Position numbers and translations under genes: made by a program. The notes beneath the pieces were generated by a model. The model ran no database searches, had not been told where the DNA came from, and saw nothing but the letters and a program-made list of their open reading frames with translations. Below, piece by piece: positions 51,022 through 57,639 of a stretch of 64,000 nucleotides of DNA (its first letter is position 1; the number at the start of each line of letters is the position of its first letter). The stretch is from an uncultured Acidobacteriia bacterium (GTDB lineage: Bacteria; Acidobacteriota; Terriglobia; Bryobacterales; Bryobacteraceae): positions 1 through 64,000 of the forward strand of contig CAIVPR010000077.1 of assembly GCA_903907865.1 (NCBI GenBank), written 5' to 3'.

Positions 51022-51595
51022 TCGAGACGTGCTGCTCCGGAAGCCGTTTGGTCGGCCGGTCCGAGACCATGTAGTCGGCGTGGGCCTCGCCCGCCGCCGC
51101 AATGTCTTCCGCACCGGTCCTCTTGAGCAAATCTTCGGCCCGCTTGACCCACTCGTCGCTGTCGCAATGGGCCGATAGCAGGATGCCGCCACTGCGGATG
51201 CGGCCTTCGTAACGCTTGGCCTCATACTCGGGCATTCCCATCCCGACCATGCCACCAACCATAGATCCAAATGTGCCGCCGACCCCGACCCCCGCCATCA
51301 AGGCTATGATCGGACCCGCCGCAACAAACGGGCCGACGCCCGGAATCGCCAACAACCCGGCTCCAGCCAGCCACCCCAACGCGCCGCCGAGGATCCCCCC
51401 GGAGCCTGCTCCCACCACGGCGCCTTCAGGTGCCTTGGTGCTCTTGTCGAGCGCGAAGTCCTTCGAGCCCTGGTTATCCGGAAACAGCACCGAGATATCG
51501 GTACTGCGGAATCCCCCAAGTTTCAGGGCTTCCACCGCCTCCTCCACTCCGCCGCGATCCTTGTACAAACCGTAAACTGCCGTGTTCGATGACAT
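51014..51595 (-). CDS. Glycine-zipper/YflT-like membrane stress protein
   Basis: The 193-residue protein starts AVYGLYKDRGGVEEAVEALK, a YflT-like N-terminal domain. A long Gly-rich membrane region follows (GAGSGGILGGALGWLAGAGL, AIPGVGPFVAAGPIIALMAG), then a soluble tail. It is a distant relative of the gene at 37194. It precedes the hybrid kinase gene with an eight-base overlap, which suggests the kinase and this protein are produced together; the membrane protein could be a sensor or effector of the same stress response. Function is unknown. Confidence 0.75.
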   Translation of the reverse strand: MSSNTAVYGLYKDRGGVEEAVEALKLGGFRSTDISVLFPDNQGSKDFALDKSTKAPEGAVVGAGSGGILGGALGWLAGAGLLAIPGVGPFVAAGPIIALMAGVGVGGTFGSMVGGMVGMGMPEYEAKRYEGRIRSGGILLSAHCDSDEWVKRAEDLLKRTGAEDIAAAGEAHADYMVSDRPTKRLPEQHVSND

Positions 51596-51622
51596 ATTGT
51601 TCTCCTTCGGTCTTCCGGTCTG

Positions 51623-51772
51623 CTACAGGGCCCGACGTCCCTGGATGACGCGGAGCAGAACCACGACAATTGCCAACACCAATAGAAGATGTATGAAGCC
51701 ACCCATGGTGTACGAAGTGACGAGGCCCAAGGCCCAGAGGACGAATAAAACGACTGCGATTGTCCAAAGCAT
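51623..51772 (-). CDS. lmo0937-family small membrane protein, copy A
   Basis: The 49-residue protein reads MLWTIAVVLFVLWALGLVTS, then YTMGGFIHLLLVLAIVVVLL and a short basic tail. This is the lmo0937 family, with two membrane segments and no known function. AAGGAG (antisense of the CTCCTT at 51782-51787) supports the start at 51772. A closely similar copy with its upstream DNA follows at 51900, so the gene arose by local duplication. Confidence 0.85.
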   Translation of the reverse strand: MLWTIAVVLFVLWALGLVTSYTMGGFIHLLLVLAIVVVLLRVIQGRRAL

Positions 51773-52115
51773 TGTGAGGATGCTCCTTTTCAAAAGAACT
51801 GGAAGCACGCCGGTGGCCAACGGTTCGGAGCAGGCAGGCCGCGACGGGCGGCCTTTGGACCTTGTTCGATGACATGATTGTGGGGTTTCGACGCTCGGTC
51901 TACTGACCGAGGCGGGGATCGGCCATGCCCGAGCGACACGGATTGTACCGGGCCGCGCGGCCCCGGATCACCCGGATTAGGATCGCGGCAATTGCCAACA
52001 CCAATAGAAGGTCTATGAAGCCACCCATGGTGTAGGAAGTGACCATGCCCAAGGCCCAGAGGACGAATGAAGCGACTGCGACTGTCCCAAGCATTGCGAG
52101 GGTGCTCCTTTTCGG
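51660..52115. repeat. Tandem duplication of an lmo0937-type gene and its leader
   Basis: The stretch from about 51660 to 51800 is very similar to the stretch from about 51970 to 52115. Shared runs include AATTGCCAACACCAATAGAA, GAAGCCACCCATGGTGTA and TGCTCCTTTTC. Each repeat includes most of the coding region and the ribosome-binding site. Divergence in the tail (copy B encodes an added Cys/Pro-containing end) shows that it is not very recent. Confidence 0.7.
51900..52094 (-). CDS. lmo0937-family small membrane protein, copy B
   Basis: The 64-residue protein is a second copy of the family, MLGTVAVASFVLWALGMVTS with YTMGGFIDLLLVLAIAAILI. It has a longer C-terminal tail (RAARYNPCRSGMADPRLGQ) than copy A. 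Its start at 52094 has the same AAGGAG ribosome-binding site. It is divergent from the Gln-rich protein gene; the shared intergenic region contains copy 2 of the near-palindromic motif. Confidence 0.8.
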   Translation of the reverse strand: MLGTVAVASFVLWALGMVTSYTMGGFIDLLLVLAIAAILIRVIRGRAARYNPCRSGMADPRLGQ

Positions 52116-52181
52116 CAGGAATCTTTGCACGTCGGGGGCCGATTGCGCGACCCCGACGGACTGTGGTTACCAATGGTCAAG

Positions 52182-52197
52182 TGACCGCCGGTCGCCA
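52182..52197. promoter_or_regulatory. Shared near-palindromic motif, copy 2
   Basis: TGACCGCCGGTCGCCA, preceded by GGTCAAG, is nearly identical to copies at 40238 and 59991. It lies about 88 bases upstream of the lmo0937 copy B start and 79 bases upstream of the Gln-rich protein start, so it is well placed to act on either promoter. Confidence 0.4.
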
Positions 52198-52275
52198 GGC
52201 TTTCCGACGGCCCACGCCCGACTTCCCGCATGGCTACCCGCGTGCCCTGTTCGTGGCAGGACAGGAGTTCAACAC

Positions 52276-53271
52276 ATGAGACTTTCAATCGGATCGGGCG
52301 CGGCGGCGGCCACTATTCTTCTGGGAATGCTGGTGCCGCTCGGGGCACAACAGAACGAGGCACCCAAGCCACCCGGGGAACAGCAGGAGCGCCGCCAAGA
52401 ACAGCAGCAGCGTCCGCAACAGCAGGAGCGCGGACAGCCCCAGCAACAACGGCAGCCGCAGCCGGAACGAGCCCAGCCCCAACACCAACAGCAACGGCAA
52501 CCGCAGCAGGAACGCCCCCAACCCCAGCAGCAACGCCAGCCGCAGCAGGAACGGCCCCAACCCCAGCAGCCGGAGCGCGCCCAGCAACCCCAACAGCAGC
52601 GCCCGCAGCAGCCGGAACGCACCCAACCGCAACAGCAACAACGTCCGCAACAGGAGCGAGCCCAGCAGCAACAGCAACAGCGGCAGCAGCAGGATCAACA
52701 GCGGCAGCAGGATCAACAGCGGCAGCAGGATCAACAGCGCGCGCAGCAACAACAACAGCAACAACGTCAGATCCAACAACCACAGCAACTGCAACGGCAG
52801 CAACAGGCCTTCCAGCAACAACAACAGAACCAACGGCAACAAGCCCAGCAGCCCCGGCGCAGCGAAACCGACGCCCGGTCATGGCAGCAACAAAAGGGTT
52901 GGGCGCAGCAAGGCGGCGGCGGTTGGGGCCATGCGTCGTTCCAGCAAAGCCGGGCCGGAAACTGGCAAACTTCCCACAGAACGTGGGGCCAACGCGGCGG
53001 CTACGGCGGATATTACATCCCGCAGGACCGGTTCAGCCTCTCCTTTGGCATTGGCAATTCATTCCGCCTCGGCATTCTGCCCGGCATGTACATGGGTTAT
53101 CCGCGCTTCCAGTACGGCGGCTTCTCGTTCCTCATGGTCGATCCATGGCCGGATTACTGGGGTGATAACTGGTACGACTCCGACGACATGTACATCGGCT
53201 TCGACGACGGCTACTACCTGTACAACCGGCGGTACCCATCCTCCGGCGTGGCGATCACCATCTTGATGTGA
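52276..53271 (+). CDS. Exported glutamine-rich low-complexity protein
   Basis: The 331-residue protein has a signal peptide (MRLSIGSGAAAATILLGMLV, then PLGAQQ). About 180 residues follow that are almost entirely Gln, Pro, Arg and Glu in QQQRPQ- and QQERPQ-type repeats (about 25-210). The C-terminal 110 residues are different: Gly/Tyr-rich (GGYGGYYIPQDRFSLSFGIG) and Trp/Asp-rich (DPWPDYWGDNWYDSDDMY). The tail resembles exported proteins whose Q-rich region is a flexible linker. ACAGGAG at 52261-52267 supports the ATG at 52276. Function unknown; the amyloid-prone composition is notable but not evidence of aggregation. Confidence 0.8.
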   Translation: MRLSIGSGAAAATILLGMLVPLGAQQNEAPKPPGEQQERRQEQQQRPQQQERGQPQQQRQPQPERAQPQHQQQRQPQQERPQPQQQRQPQQERPQPQQPERAQQPQQQRPQQPERTQPQQQQRPQQERAQQQQQQRQQQDQQRQQDQQRQQDQQRAQQQQQQQRQIQQPQQLQRQQQAFQQQQQNQRQQAQQPRRSETDARSWQQQKGWAQQGGGGWGHASFQQSRAGNWQTSHRTWGQRGGYGGYYIPQDRFSLSFGIGNSFRLGILPGMYMGYPRFQYGGFSFLMVDPWPDYWGDNWYDSDDMYIGFDDGYYLYNRRYPSSGVAITILM

Positions 53272-53301
53272 TCCGCTTGAGCCATCTCGGCTCCCCGGAT
53301 T

Positions 53302-53436
53302 GACGCTCGCTCGCGGTCGCGGCTCTGAAGAATCAGCATGTTACCGAGCCACGACCGCAAGGGAGTGTTTGTTCGAGATCAACCCGCGGCTCGGTAGAAC
53401 CAACACTCTACCGAGCCCCGACCGCCAACCGGAGCG
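53302..53436. repeat. Two adjacent REP-like palindromic repeats, copy 4
   Basis: GACGCTCGCTCGCGGTCGCG continuing to GCTC (53302-53325) pairs imperfectly with TACCGAGCCACGACCGCAAG, continuing to GGAGTGT, near 53342-53368. A partial further arm (CTACCGAGCCCCGACCGCCA) follows at about 53408. It separates the Gln-rich gene from the converging small-protein gene and may terminate both. Confidence 0.65.
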
Positions 53437-53454
53437 ACCTACCCCCACCCTCCT

Positions 53455-53670
53455 CTACGCACCAGCTTTTTCGACGTGGTGCACCCGCTCTGCCTCGTCC
53501 TTCTGTATCCGGGCCCTCTCGTGTTCCTGCACCGAGAGCTCGTGGCTCGTCAAATGGTCGGACTGGCCCTTCTTTCCGGCCGCGTCATGCGCGTGCGCCG
53601 CCGCATTGTGTTGCTCCGCCGCTTGCTGCTGGCCTTGGCGGTCATTTCCCGTAAACCCGTGTTTGGACAT
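53455..53670 (-). CDS. Small His/Ala-rich hydrophilic protein
   Basis: The 71-residue protein (MSKHGFTGNDRQGQQQAAEQ, then HNAAAHAHDAAGKKGQSDHL) is hydrophilic, helical and rich in Ala, His, Gln and Glu. It has no signal or membrane segment. Similar proteins occur beside stress genes in soil bacteria. It is 22 bases downstream of another small protein gene of the same type. Function unknown; the gene is supported by composition and by the paired arrangement. Confidence 0.6.
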   Translation of the reverse strand: MSKHGFTGNDRQGQQQAAEQHNAAAHAHDAAGKKGQSDHLTSHELSVQEHERARIQKDEAERVHHVEKAGA

Positions 53671-53692
53671 GGTGTTCGTTATCCTTTCCTTC

Positions 53693-53902
53693 TCAACCGT
53701 TCTCTTGCAAACTTTCAATCCTGTGCGACTTGTCGAGGGCTTCTTTCGACAGCTTGTACGCGCGGTCGGAATACTCCATCGCGCGGGCCAAGTGGTAGTC
53801 CGCCGAAGGAAGGTCGCCCTTCTCGTTGTGTTCCGCCGCGGTCCGGTGCGACCGGGCCGCCATTTCGTGCTCCTCGGCGGCACGTCGGTTTGTCTCATGC
53901 AT
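53693..53902 (-). CDS. Small Ala/Glu/His-rich helical protein
   Basis: This 69-residue protein starts MHETNRRAAEEHEMAARSHR and continues TAAEHNEKGDLPSADYHLAR. The AAEHHxxAA style is shared with the gene at 41392. It probably folds as a short alpha-helical hairpin. It precedes the other small gene at 53455 on the same strand. No function is known. Confidence 0.6.
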   Translation of the reverse strand: MHETNRRAAEEHEMAARSHRTAAEHNEKGDLPSADYHLARAMEYSDRAYKLSKEALDKSHRIESLQENG

Positions 53903-54062
53903 GATGTGAGTTCCCGTGCACGGCTCTGGCCATTCCCTGGCCCCGCGACCGCCCGACGTCGTCTGACCGCATTCCGTTAGCCATTTGCGGGGTCGCGGCA
54001 ATCGCCACACCGTCCTATACCGGCCAAATCGATTCGGCCCTTCCCATGCCTCATGGAATGGC

Positions 54063-54620
54063 ATGACCAACTTCATTCATCGAACCCCGTGGCTGGCAAC
54101 AGCCGCCACCGCAGCACTTCTGGCCACCTTCACCGGTTGCTCGCCCAGCATGACCAAGTCCCCCGACATCGCCGACAACGTCCGCAAGTCGCTGGACGAT
54201 TCCGGCTTCAAAGACGTGTCCTCGTCGCAGGACCGCGAAAAGGGCGTCGTGACCTTGGGCGGCCATGTTGCCACCGAGGAGGAGAAGACGCGCGCCGAGG
54301 GTGTGGCAAAAGCGCTGGCTGGCACGCAGGTGGTAGCCAACCAGATCGCCGTACTTCCCGTTGGCGACAAGGATGCCGGCAAGGTAAACACGGAACTCGA
54401 CCGCGGCATCGAACACAATCTGGAAGCCGCCTTTGTCAAGGAAAAGCTCCAGGACGAGGTCAAATACACTGTGACCAACCACACCGTCACCTTGGCTGGC
54501 TCGGTCCGCAACCGTAGTGACCGCAACCGTGCCCAAGCCATTGCCAGCGGAGTCCCCAATGTGACGCAGGTCGTCAACGAACTGCAGATCACCAAGCGCA
54601 AGGCCACGTCGTCCGAGTAG
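54063..54620 (+). CDS. BON-domain lipoprotein
   Basis: The 185-residue protein begins MTNFIHRTPWLATAATAALL and has a lipobox TFTGC near residue 29, so it is probably a lipoprotein. Two BON domains follow: IADNVRKSLDDSGFKDVSSS with VVTLGGHVATEEEKTRAEGV, and FVKEKLQDEVKYTVTNHTVT with LAGSVRNRSDRNRAQAIASG. BON domains bind phospholipid and occur in osmotic-shock protein OsmY. A role in envelope protection is likely. Confidence 0.9.
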   Translation: MTNFIHRTPWLATAATAALLATFTGCSPSMTKSPDIADNVRKSLDDSGFKDVSSSQDREKGVVTLGGHVATEEEKTRAEGVAKALAGTQVVANQIAVLPVGDKDAGKVNTELDRGIEHNLEAAFVKEKLQDEVKYTVTNHTVTLAGSVRNRSDRNRAQAIASGVPNVTQVVNELQITKRKATSSE

Positions 54621-54625
54621 TTGCC

Positions 54626-54946
54626 ATGAGGACGATACTGGCTTCCACCGCCGCCAAACGCCTCCCGGTGGCGTGCACAACAGCCCGCGAGCCGCGGCGC
54701 GCAAGGACCAGCAAAAGCCCCCGGCTGGGGCTGGTCCTGTGCTGTTGCTGTACCGGCATCGTCCTTCTCGCGGCCGCCATCTGGCCCAACGTGCTGCCAA
54801 ATGCGATGAACCACCACTTGCCAGCCGGACTCGGCTCGTTCTGGTGGTTCATCGCAATTCCCCTTGCCAGGCAAGAGACCGGCACGGAACCCTTGAGTTC
54901 CGAAATCATCCGACAACGCCCAGGAGGGCGCAAAAGACAATGTTGA
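54626..54946 (+). CDS. Possible small membrane protein (uncertain)
   Basis: An open frame of 106 residues fills the 320-base gap before the PRC-barrel gene. It contains a hydrophobic stretch (LGLVLCCCCTGIVLLAAAIW) and a second weak one (GSFWWFIAIPLA). No family is recognised, and the N-terminal part is Arg/Ala-rich, as random GC-rich sequence would be. It overlaps the start of the next gene by seven bases. It may be a real small membrane protein or non-coding. No other feature was seen in this gap. Confidence 0.3.
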   Translation: MRTILASTAAKRLPVACTTAREPRRARTSKSPRLGLVLCCCCTGIVLLAAAIWPNVLPNAMNHHLPAGLGSFWWFIAIPLARQETGTEPLSSEIIRQRPGGRKRQC

Positions 54947-55786
54947 TGAACGCAAAGCATCTGAAGGGCCTCGCAATCCGCGCTGCGGACGGCGAACTCG
55001 GCTCGGTAGAAGAGTTCTACTTCGACGATGAAACGTGGGGCATCCGCTACCTGGTCGTGGACACGGCACCTTGGCTTGCGGGCCGCCGGGTCCTGATCGC
55101 ACCACACGCACCCTCGAAAAACACGCCCCGTGGGCTTTCATTCCCTTCCTTGCGGGCCGGCCCGATAGGGAACAATCCTCCATGTGGACTGGCAGTCGCG
55201 GCTGCTCGACGTCGGACTGTCCATGAAACAAGTTCAGGACAGCCCCGACATCGATACCCGCCTCCCCGTCTCGCGCCAGCACGAGTCCGAGTACCTGGCC
55301 TACTACGGCTATCCCTACTACTGGAACGGCCCGGATTTCTGGAGCGCGGGCTACGCCCCGATCCCGGTGGACGAGCCTCGCCTTGTCACCTTGGAGAATC
55401 AGTACGCGCAGCTGAAGAATCCCATGGACGTCCACCTGCGCAGTTCCAATGCGGTGAAGGGCTACCATCTGGAGGCGGTCGACGGCGAGATCGGACACGT
55501 CGACGGCTTCATCCTGGACGACGAATCCTGGTCCGTCCGCTACATCGAAGTTGCAACGCGCAACTGGTGGCCGGGCAAGAAGGTCCTGATCTCGCCCGCT
55601 TGGATCACGCGCGTCAGCTGGCTGGATTCCAAACTCCAAGCCTCTTTGTCGCGCGAGGCCGTACAGAACGCGCCGGAGTACTTGGAGGACGTCCCCGTCA
55701 CCCGGGAGTTTGAAAACCAGTTGTATGTCCACTACGGACAGTCCCCCTACTGGCTCGGCCTGAAGGACCGCGACCTGCCCTTGTAA
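54940..55786 (+). pseudogene. Two-domain PRC-barrel protein, broken by a small palindromic insertion
   Basis: The first PRC domain starts at ATG 54940 (MLMNAKHLKGLAIRAADGEL) with DDETWGIRYLVVDTAPWLAG and GRRVLIAPHA, ending near 55110. The rest of domain one (VDWQSRLLDVGLSMKQVQDS) resumes at 55184 in another frame, then a complete second domain runs to 55786 (YHLEAVDGEIGHVDGFILDD). In the intact second domain the same place reads VLISPAWITRVSWLDSKLQA, so only about three residues should lie between VLIAPHA and VDWQ. Instead there are 73 bases with a stop (TAG 55166-55168). An insertion of about 64 bases therefore splits the gene; it contains a palindrome at 55153-55164. Confidence 0.8.
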
Positions 55787-55793
55787 ACGCCGA

Positions 55794-55828
55794 GCGGCTC
55801 GGTAGAATGAAGCACTCTACCGAGCCGC
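55794..55828. terminator. REP-like hairpin between convergent genes, copy 5
   Basis: GCGGCTCGGTAGA (55794-55806) and TCTACCGAGCCGC (55816-55828) form a 13-bp perfect stem with a nine-base loop. It belongs to the REP-like family (ACCGAGCCGC arm) and lies between the PRC-barrel and Dps genes, which converge here. It probably also terminates transcription. Confidence 0.75.
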
Positions 55829-55849
55829 AACTGCCAGTGAACGTTTTAC

Positions 55850-56467
55850 TTACTTCTGCGGTTCTGAAAACCCCGAATGCACCAGGTGTTCGGCCAAAAA
55901 CCACGTCTGCAGTTCGTTCGTCCTCAGCACATTGCTAATCAGCAGGTCGGCGGTTCCCGGATCCCCGTCGGCAACGTGCGCCGACTGTTTCCGCGCATCC
56001 TCAACAATCACTTCGTGCGCCTTGAGCAGCCGCGACAATTGCACGGCCACGTCCTCGCGACCGATCGGCGGCAACTCAATCCGGGTCTGGGCTGCTACGT
56101 GCGCCCCCATTGCGACGCTCACGCCTCCAAGAAGCTGGATCCGCTCCGCAATCAAATCCACCAAGGCCGCCTGTTCATTGAAATGCTTGTCGAACAGCAG
56201 GTGGAACTGGTAGAACCACGGGCCGGTAACCTGCCAGTGGTGCTTCTTGTACAGGTCTCGCAGCGTGATCGTGTCCGCGAGAATCTGGTTGAGCTTCTCG
56301 ACGCTCCTCTTGGCCACGGCCATTCCAAGCGAGTTCGGCAGGCGCGCCACGGACCCGAAATGCTGGATCACTCCCGTGGGGGTGACCAGTTCCGGCTCCG
56401 CGCTGACGTCGTCCTTGTTCTTGCCGCTGGCGTGGTGCGAGCCGCGGTGTTTCGGTGCGGACTTCAT
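55850..56467 (-). CDS. Dps-family DNA-protection ferritin
   Basis: The 205-residue protein carries the Dps ferroxidase segments LYKKHHWQVTGPWFYQFHLL and FDKHFNEQAALVDLIAERIQ, with the His, Asp and Glu of the intersubunit iron site. A 40-residue charged N-terminal extension (MKSAPKHRGSHHASGKNKDD) could bind DNA. Dps dodecamers store iron and protect DNA from peroxide. It overlaps the YtxH-type gene by ATGA, so the two are co-transcribed. This fits the stress character of the region. Confidence 0.93.
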   Translation of the reverse strand: MKSAPKHRGSHHASGKNKDDVSAEPELVTPTGVIQHFGSVARLPNSLGMAVAKRSVEKLNQILADTITLRDLYKKHHWQVTGPWFYQFHLLFDKHFNEQAALVDLIAERIQLLGGVSVAMGAHVAAQTRIELPPIGREDVAVQLSRLLKAHEVIVEDARKQSAHVADGDPGTADLLISNVLRTNELQTWFLAEHLVHSGFSEPQK

Positions 56468-56823
56468 TTCGAGAGCCCCGTCCCGGCCCGCAGGCTGGCC
56501 GCCGCGCTGTTGACGGCGTCGTGGCTGATCTTGGCACCGCTGCGGACGGCCGCGACCGTCTGCTCGATGGCCTCGTTGATGTCGCGCACTCCCGTGTCAA
56601 CCGCCGAGGCGACGCTGTGCCGGGCGCTCTCCACACTGGAGACGGCCTCGTCCATGTAGCCGCTCACCGCGTTGCGAATCTCTGCCCGCATCCTGATGCC
56701 GGACTTCGGCGCCAGCAGGATGCCAGCCGCTAGGCCGGCTCCAACGCCTGCCAGCAGTGCCATCAGGATGTTCGTATTCTGTGATCCAGTCGTGCTGTTG
56801 TTGCATGTCATGCAATTGGACAT
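56464..56823 (-). CDS. YtxH-domain small membrane protein
   Basis: The 119-residue protein has one membrane segment with the YtxH signature LMALLAGVGAGLAAGILLAP followed by KSG. The C-terminal coil (about 45-115) is hydrophilic and Ala/Ser-rich. YtxH proteins are general-stress proteins of unknown function. The gene overlaps the Dps gene by four bases. ATG 56823 (MSNCMTCNNSTT) or ATG 56811 could be the start; neither has a clear ribosome-binding site. Confidence 0.8.
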   Translation of the reverse strand: MSNCMTCNNSTTGSQNTNILMALLAGVGAGLAAGILLAPKSGIRMRAEIRNAVSGYMDEAVSSVESARHSVASAVDTGVRDINEAIEQTVAAVRSGAKISHDAVNSAAASLRAGTGLSK

Positions 56824-57266
56824 GCACGCCAGGGCCCGAAATGCATTCCCGGCTCCCCAAACAACCTGCGACCCACCAATCCGGATGAAAGGCGGCTCGC
56901 ACCGCGTTATCGGGCAGCCCTTCGTGGCGGCATTTGGTCGCGCCACTCCCCAAACAACCAGCCTGTTTCCGAGCCACGACCGCAAGGGAGTGTTTGTTCC
57001 ATCCACACGCACTTGTCCACCCAACGCGCTATCAACGCAAGACCCTCGCCACTCACTCCTTGTTCTCCGCTACAGCGCAAGCAACTACCATTTCCAAGGG
57101 GGAAGGAAAACTAGGGACAAATTGCGGCCCTTGGCGTGCTGATGGAAGTTCGGCAACCGGACCGGCAGTCAGCACTTCCAATCGCCAGCGCGCGCGATTC
57201 GTCTTAACACTGCAGGCTTCGACATGTGGCGGACTAGCCCCGGTTGCCAACCTTAGGAGTTAGCCG
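56824..57266. repeat. Intergenic region with repeats, no gene seen
   Basis: No coding gene is supported in these 443 bases. One REP-like arm (CCGAGCCACGACCGCAAGGG, then AGTGTTTGTTC) starts at 56970, and the sequence from there to 57084 shares further blocks with 37010-37105 (CGCAAGACCCT, CCTTGTTCTCCGC, AGCGCAA). CCCCAAACAACC occurs twice (near 56853 and 56949). The end holds the ribosome-binding site TAGGAG of the next gene. Confidence 0.6.
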
Positions 57267-57581
57267 ATGCACGACGACACCACTTTGATCCGGTCTGCCA
57301 TCGACGGACTAAACCGGAACCCGCTGATCCCGTGTGGAATCCGCGTCTCCGTTCTCAATGCCTGGGTAACATTGCATGGGCGCACCGAGTGGCCCTATGT
57401 GCGTGCCGAAGCCCTCAGGACGATCCGGGCGATCGAGGGCGTCCTGGGCGTGTCCAATCTCATCCGGGTAGACCTGCGACCAGGCCCTGGTTGGGGCGCC
57501 AGGTTCAAGCATTTCTGGAACCGGCTGTTTCCGAGCCATCGGCGCCTGAGGGGACACCGGGGCCAGCGCCTGACGGCGTGA
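57267..57581 (+). CDS. BON-domain protein, single domain
   Basis: The 104-residue protein contains one BON domain (LIRSAIDGLNRNPLIPCGIR, then VSVLNAWVTLHGRTEWPYVR and AIEGVLGVSNLIRV) and a basic C-terminal tail (RLFPSHRRLRGHRGQRL). No signal peptide is visible. It belongs with the other BON and envelope-stress genes of this region. TAGGAG ten or so bases upstream supports the start. Confidence 0.85.
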   Translation: MHDDTTLIRSAIDGLNRNPLIPCGIRVSVLNAWVTLHGRTEWPYVRAEALRTIRAIEGVLGVSNLIRVDLRPGPGWGARFKHFWNRLFPSHRRLRGHRGQRLTA

Positions 57582-57639
57582 CTCGGCCAATTCCGGCCGC
57601 GCGCTGTTGATGCAGAGCCAGCCAGGATCCGCAACAACC

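Noticed and set aside
49324-51126. 600-codon plus-strand open frame opposite the hybrid kinase
   Set aside because: It is a shadow of the kinase gene; the kinase motifs are all on the minus strand.
52380-52860. Tandem repeats that could be mistaken for a CRISPR-like array
   Set aside because: The repeats are in-frame coding repeats of a Gln-rich protein, without unique spacers of constant length.
52230-53165. Ala/Thr/Pro-rich open frame in another frame of the Gln-rich gene
   Set aside because: Repeats in DNA make all frames open here. Only the Gln-rich frame has a signal peptide, a ribosome-binding site and a plausible C-terminal domain.
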